Origin: a bacterium
Lineage (GTDB): Bacteria; Bacteroidota; Ignavibacteria; Kapaibacteriales; UBA2268
Direction of reading: 5' to 3'
NCBI GenBank assembly: GCA_030426865.1
Contig: JAUHXN010000093.1
Span: 1-9,603, forward strand
DNA length: 9,603 nucleotides
In this document: one piece after another, positions 6,598 through 9,603 of the stretch
Layout: every line of letters begins with the position of its first letter
Position numbering within the stretch: the stretch's first letter is position 1
Translations under genes and position numbers: made by a program
The notes under the pieces: generated by a model
The model's database searches: none
What the model was told of the DNA's origin: nothing
Seen by the model: the letters and a program-made list of their open reading frames with translations, nothing else

Positions 6598-6852
6598 TTA
6601 GTTAGGTAAAACAGATACCCAAGTTCTATTATTTGCTTTCTTTTCGAATTTAACAGTACCTTCAGCAAGAGCAAAAATAGTGTAATCTTTACCAAGACCT
6701 ACATTGACACCTGGCTTATACTTTGTACCAAGTTGTCTTACAATGATATTACCAGGAATCACTTCCTCACCACCGTATTTCTTTACTCCTCTTCTCTGAC
6801 CTTGTGAGTCTCTACCGTTTTTAACGGATCCTTGACCTTTCTTGTGAGCCAT
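6598..6852 (-). CDS. rpmA: 50S ribosomal protein L27
   Basis: An 84-residue, highly basic protein with the full L27 signature: MAHKKGQGSVKNGRDS at the N-terminus, GVKKYGGEEVIPGNIIVRQLGTKYKPG (23-49) and NVGLGKDYTIFALAEGTVKFEKK (50-72). It is a large-subunit protein whose N-terminal tail reaches the peptidyl-transferase centre. The protein starts directly with MAHKKG, so there is no Firmicutes-type cleaved leader. It follows rplU by 12 nt, with its AAGGAG ribosome site overlapping the rplU stop codon, and is followed by a strong terminator, the usual two-gene arrangement. Confidence 0.98.
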   Translation of the reverse strand: MAHKKGQGSVKNGRDSQGQRRGVKKYGGEEVIPGNIIVRQLGTKYKPGVNVGLGKDYTIFALAEGTVKFEKKANNRTWVSVLPN

Positions 6853-6860
6853 GCTTTTCT

Positions 6861-6866
6861 CTCCTT
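6861..6866 (-). promoter_or_regulatory. Shine-Dalgarno site of rpmA
   Basis: AAGGAG lies 8 nt upstream of the ATG at 6852 and overlaps the TAA stop codon of rplU, linking translation of the two proteins. Confidence 0.8.
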
Positions 6867-7176
6867 AAACTGATATGTCAGTAATTTGAATTCTTGTGTA
6901 ATGTTGACGGTGACCATTTAATTTTTGGTACCCTTTTCTTCTTTTCTTGTGGAAGACTAGAACTTTTTTATCTCTTTTGTGTTCTAGTATCTTACCAGTA
7001 ACTTTAGCACCATCAATCAATGGGCTACCGAAAGTGAAATTTCCATTATTTTCGTTCAATAGAACGTTAGAAAATTCAACGCTATCACCAGGGTTACCTT
7101 CTAATAAAGGAACACTTAGTTTTGCATCTTTTTCAACTTCGTATTGGAAACCAGCTATTTCTACAACAGTTGCCAT
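6865..7176 (-). CDS. rplU: 50S ribosomal protein L21
   Basis: A 103-residue protein, the usual length of L21. It begins MATVVEIAGFQYEVEKDAKLSVPLL and carries the diagnostic C-terminal block KKVLVFHKKRRKGYQKLNGHRQHYTRIQI (70-98), which binds 23S rRNA. The LEHKRDKKVLVFHKKRRKGYQK form is close to what I remember from Bacteroidota. It is the first gene of a two-gene unit with rpmA, transcribed from a promoter in the 87-nt gap after the hydrolase gene. The ribosome site is a modest GGA 7 nt upstream of the ATG. Confidence 0.98.
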   Translation of the reverse strand: MATVVEIAGFQYEVEKDAKLSVPLLEGNPGDSVEFSNVLLNENNGNFTFGSPLIDGAKVTGKILEHKRDKKVLVFHKKRRKGYQKLNGHRQHYTRIQITDISV

Positions 7177-7208
7177 TTGTTTTTCCGATTGTAATTTTTA
7201 ATAGACTT

Positions 7209-7239
7209 CAAATATAATTGTTTAATTATTTATATACAA
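7209..7239 (-). promoter_or_regulatory. rplU-rpmA promoter of Bacteroidota type
   Basis: On the minus strand TATATTTG (7216-7209) matches the TAnnTTTG -10 element used by the primary sigma factor of Bacteroidota, and a TTG (7239-7237) lies 20 nt upstream, within the expected spacing. The same bases can be read as TTGTAT-17 nt-TATATT in sigma70 terms. The predicted start is near 7203, leaving a leader of about 27 nt before rplU. Confidence 0.65.
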
Positions 7240-7240
7240 G

Positions 7241-7270
7241 AAAATAACTACACTTTTGTGGAATTATTTT
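7241..7270 (-). terminator. Weak hairpin at the 3' end of the zinc hydrolase gene
   Basis: AAAATAA (7270-7264, ending in the stop codon) can pair with TTATTTT (7247-7241), enclosing a CAC-AAAA-GTG mini-stem. It has almost no G-C pairs and no clean T-run, so termination of the clpPX unit here is only possible. Confidence 0.22.
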
Positions 7271-8217
7271 TCTAAATCGTATGCTATGTGCATCAGTGCA
7301 TCACCCTTATGGACTACTGGAGAGTAGTTTAGACCTATTATACGAGCAGATCTAGTTGAAAATATTTCAAATTCTTCGTGACCAAATGGTTCAGCTATAT
7401 GGCCTAATTTTTCTTTTCTTTTTATATCTTGACCTAATTCTGCTATTGATACGAATAAACCAGCATATTTTGCTCTTAGCCAATCACTTTTTAAATATAT
7501 TTCAGATGGCTCGTTTTGTTCAGGCGCTTCGTCTATCATATTTAGATGTTTCATCAATCTTAGTGTACCGTCTATTCCTTCTTGTATAGCGTGTTCTGAG
7601 AACCTAAGTGATTCACCACCTTCATATACAAGTATGTGTTTACCTTTCTTATGTGCCGCCTTTCTGAAAGAGTTCTCAATCAACGGTGAATTGAGTATCA
7701 TCGGAGCACCAAATGCTTTAGCAAGTATTTTATTTTCGGGAACACTAAAAGTACATCTTACTTGCGGATAATTCGCTCTGGATGCACCACCAGTATGAAA
7801 ATCTATTCCATAGTCTATCTGAGGGATTATTTGATGCATCAAAGTATGTGCTATTAGCTTTGCCAAAGAACCACTTTTGTTCCCTGGAAAACTTCGGTTT
7901 ATATCTTTACCGTCTGGAACTCCACGTACATTCTGTAAGAACCCATAAGCATTAACTAAAGGCATAGCAATTACGCTTCCTCTTTGTGGAAGTATCAATC
8001 CACTATTAATCATTCTTCTGATTATCTCTATGCCATTAAGTTCATCACCGTGTAGCCCACCTGTCAACAATAGGACTGGACCATCTTCTCTAGCTCTGTA
8101 TATATGAACAGGAAGATTGATATTAGTATAGGTCGGAAGTCGAGCTATTTTTAAATGTACTTCTTCTATTTCACCTAAGTGAACTTTTCTTCCGGCTATA
8201 TTAATAGTTTCAGGCAT
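7264..8217 (-). CDS. Succinylglutamate desuccinylase / aspartoacylase-family zinc hydrolase
   Basis: A 317-residue member of the AstE/AspA group of M14-like zinc hydrolases. Visible are the first zinc motif HGDE (56-59), GKDINRSFPG (103-112, substrate-binding Asn-Arg), the third zinc ligand in DFHTGG (139-144, His141) and the catalytic-glutamate region VYEGGE (197-202, Glu199). A beta-rich C-terminal domain follows from about 240. Members remove N-acyl groups from amino acids or cleave related amides; true AstE sits with other arginine-succinyltransferase genes, which are absent here. I remember this subfamily from Bacteroidota, often near rimK-type ATP-grasp ligases, but none is visible beside it. 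It starts on the clpX stop (TAATG), so it is translationally coupled to clpX. The substrate is unknown. Confidence 0.87.
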   Translation of the reverse strand: MPETINIAGRKVHLGEIEEVHLKIARLPTYTNINLPVHIYRAREDGPVLLLTGGLHGDELNGIEIIRRMINSGLILPQRGSVIAMPLVNAYGFLQNVRGVPDGKDINRSFPGNKSGSLAKLIAHTLMHQIIPQIDYGIDFHTGGASRANYPQVRCTFSVPENKILAKAFGAPMILNSPLIENSFRKAAHKKGKHILVYEGGESLRFSEHAIQEGIDGTLRLMKHLNMIDEAPEQNEPSEIYLKSDWLRAKYAGLFVSIAELGQDIKRKEKLGHIAEPFGHEEFEIFSTRSARIIGLNYSPVVHKGDALMHIAYDLEK

Positions 8218-9482
8218 TATATTACATTCTTTTCGTTTGAATAAATAAATTCAGGCTCTGAATTCAAATTTATAGTATCCTCAGATATTATACATTTTTC
8301 AAGACCTTTCATCTCAGGGACTACATACATAATATCTAACATAGCTGCCTCGACCATTGATCTTAGACCTCTTGCACCAGTCTTACTTTTCATGGCTTTG
8401 TTAGCTATAGCTTTCAATGCTTCTTCTGTAAATACTAATTCAACACCTTCGTAAGCGAAAAGCTTTTGATATTGTTTTATTACTGCATTCTTCGGCTTAG
8501 TTAATATGTCTAACATTGCTTCTTCACTTAGTGAATTGAGAGCAGTTATAACTGGCATACGTCCTACTAATTCAGGTATAAATCCGTACTTCACAATATC
8601 TTCAGCTTCTACTCGGTTGAATAAGTCATCTTTTTCTTCGCTTAGATTTTCATCATCGTCAGTCACAAAGCCGACAGTCTGTTTCTTTAACCGTTGAGAA
8701 ATAACCTGTTCTAGACCATCAAAAGCACCACCTAATATAAATAGTATATTAGTAGTATCTACATATATTAACTTTTGTTCTGGGTGTTTTCTACCGCCTT
8801 TCGGTGGTATCCCTGCTTTAGTGCCTTCTAATATTTTGAGTAGTGCCTGTTGTACACCTTCGCCAGAGACATCACGAGTGATACTCGAAGACTCACTCTT
8901 ACGACCAATTTTATCAATCTCATCTATGTATATTATTCCTCTTTGAGCAGCTTTCTCATCATAATCAGCATTTTGTAATAATGCTAGTAATACTGTCTCA
9001 ACATCATCACCTACATAACCTGCTTCTGTTACAGTTGTAGCATCAGCTATAGCAAAAGGAACATTAAGAGAGCGAGCTAAAGTTTTAGCCAATAAAGTTT
9101 TACCAGTTCCAGTTGGGCCCAGCATCAGTACATTACTCTTTTCTAATTCTACAGAATCAAACTCATTATCTAATTCTTGATTCGATATTCTTTTATAATG
9201 ATTATAAACTGCTACTGATAGCACTTGCTTTGCTCTTTCTTGCCCTATAACATATTCGTCTAGCTTTTCTTTTAATTTTTTAGGCGTGGACAGATTAATG
9301 TCAAAGTTAATAGAAGATTCTTTCTTCTTATTGATAGATAGTAACTCATGAGAGGTATTTATACATACATCACAAATATAAACTTCTTGTACCCCTTCTA
9401 TAAGACTCTCTACTTCTTTCGAATTTCTACCACAAAAAGAACAAGTCACTTGATGGGGATATTTACCTTTTTGTCCACTCAT
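8217..9482 (-). CDS. clpX: ATP-dependent Clp protease ATP-binding subunit ClpX
   Basis: A 421-residue AAA+ unfoldase that recognises tagged proteins, unfolds them and feeds them to ClpP. The N-terminal zinc-binding domain has Cys14, Cys17, Cys37 and Cys40. Walker A is GPTGTGKT (122-129), pore-1 loop GYVG (155-158), Walker B IIYIDEID (183-190), RKH pore loop at 231-233, and sensor-2 GARGLRS near 380. The loop that docks on ClpP reads VGF (270-272) rather than the usual IGF, a conservative change, and is followed by an acidic stretch TDDDENLSEEKDD. It overlaps the clpP stop by 4 nt (ATGA), the standard clpP-clpX order. Length and motifs are complete. Confidence 0.97.
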   Translation of the reverse strand: MSGQKGKYPHQVTCSFCGRNSKEVESLIEGVQEVYICDVCINTSHELLSINKKKESSINFDINLSTPKKLKEKLDEYVIGQERAKQVLSVAVYNHYKRISNQELDNEFDSVELEKSNVLMLGPTGTGKTLLAKTLARSLNVPFAIADATTVTEAGYVGDDVETVLLALLQNADYDEKAAQRGIIYIDEIDKIGRKSESSSITRDVSGEGVQQALLKILEGTKAGIPPKGGRKHPEQKLIYVDTTNILFILGGAFDGLEQVISQRLKKQTVGFVTDDDENLSEEKDDLFNRVEAEDIVKYGFIPELVGRMPVITALNSLSEEAMLDILTKPKNAVIKQYQKLFAYEGVELVFTEEALKAIANKAMKSKTGARGLRSMVEAAMLDIMYVVPEMKGLEKCIISEDTINLNSEPEFIYSNEKNVI

Positions 9483-9603
9483 GCTAATTTAGTACCTGGT
9501 AAAAGAATTTTATCAATTAATCCATATTCTTTCGCTTCTTCGGGAGTCATATAATTGTCTCTGTCAGCATCTTTTTTAATTTGCTCTGCATCTTTGCCAG
9601 TGT
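9479..9603 (-). CDS. clpP: ATP-dependent Clp protease proteolytic subunit ClpP, C-terminal fragment
   Basis: Only the last 41 codons or so lie in the window. They read TGKDAEQIKKDADRDNYMTPEEAKEYGLIDKILLPGTKLA, matching the ClpP C-terminal region: the conserved HTG start is consistent with the cut codon at the edge, the KDADRD segment holds the catalytic-Asp region, and EEAKEYGLID is the final helix. The Ser and His of the triad lie outside. The stop codon overlaps the clpX start in ATGA, so both subunits are made from one message. Confidence 0.93.
   Translation of the reverse strand, partial: TGKDAEQIKKDADRDNYMTPEEAKEYGLIDKILLPGTKLA

Noticed and set aside
7264..8217. Naming the zinc hydrolase astE
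   Set aside because: Only superfamily motifs are visible and no other arginine-succinyltransferase pathway gene is present.

Overview
The window is bacterial, AT-rich (roughly one third G+C by eye) and tightly packed. Every supportable gene lies on the minus strand, so the natural reading order runs from position 9603 down to 1. Several cues point to the Bacteroidota/FCB superphylum. L21 has a KKRRKGYQKLNGHRQ-type segment. ClpX has an IADATTVTEAGYVGDD segment reminiscent of Rhodothermota/Balneolota-type proteins. The AstE/AspA-like zinc hydrolase resembles those I remember from Bacteroidota. The rplU promoter has a TATATTTG -10 box preceded by TTG 20 nt upstream, which is the Bacteroidota TAnnTTTG form. 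The L27 sequence also has some PVC flavour, so phylum is an inference and not a firm call.

Three transcription units can be drawn. (1) 9603-7264: the 3' end of clpP, then clpX (ATGA overlap), then an AstE/AspA-family zinc hydrolase (TAATG overlap). (2) 7240-6512: promoter, rplU (L21), rpmA (L27) and a clear rho-independent terminator. (3) 6334 to beyond position 1: a GabT-like class III aminotransferase, a nitrilase-superfamily amidase, a small VOC-fold protein, an Orn/Lys/Arg decarboxylase broken into two reading frames, and the first 309 codons of an ATP-grasp (biotin-carboxylase-like) protein. Genes in the third unit are spaced by -4 to about 19 nt.

The third unit is the accessory part and the most interesting. 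Its enzymes have the logic of basic amino acid / polyamine / omega-amino acid metabolism: a PLP decarboxylase makes a diamine or agmatine, a C-N hydrolase removes an amide or carbamoyl group, a GABA-type transaminase handles the omega-amine, and an ATP-grasp enzyme could ligate or carboxylate a product. The exact substrate cannot be read from sequence.

Two oddities stand out. The decarboxylase is split near position 2210, inside its PLP-binding domain, by what looks like a frameshifting deletion; both halves stay open and all expected motifs are present across the two. The ATP-grasp protein starts with about 76 residues of histone-H1-like Lys/Ala/Pro/Val/Thr sequence encoded by near-repeats.

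No rRNA, tRNA, CRISPR array or insertion sequence was seen. The longest gene-free stretch is 6335-6597 (263 nt), which holds the rpmA terminator and the upstream region of the aminotransferase gene.
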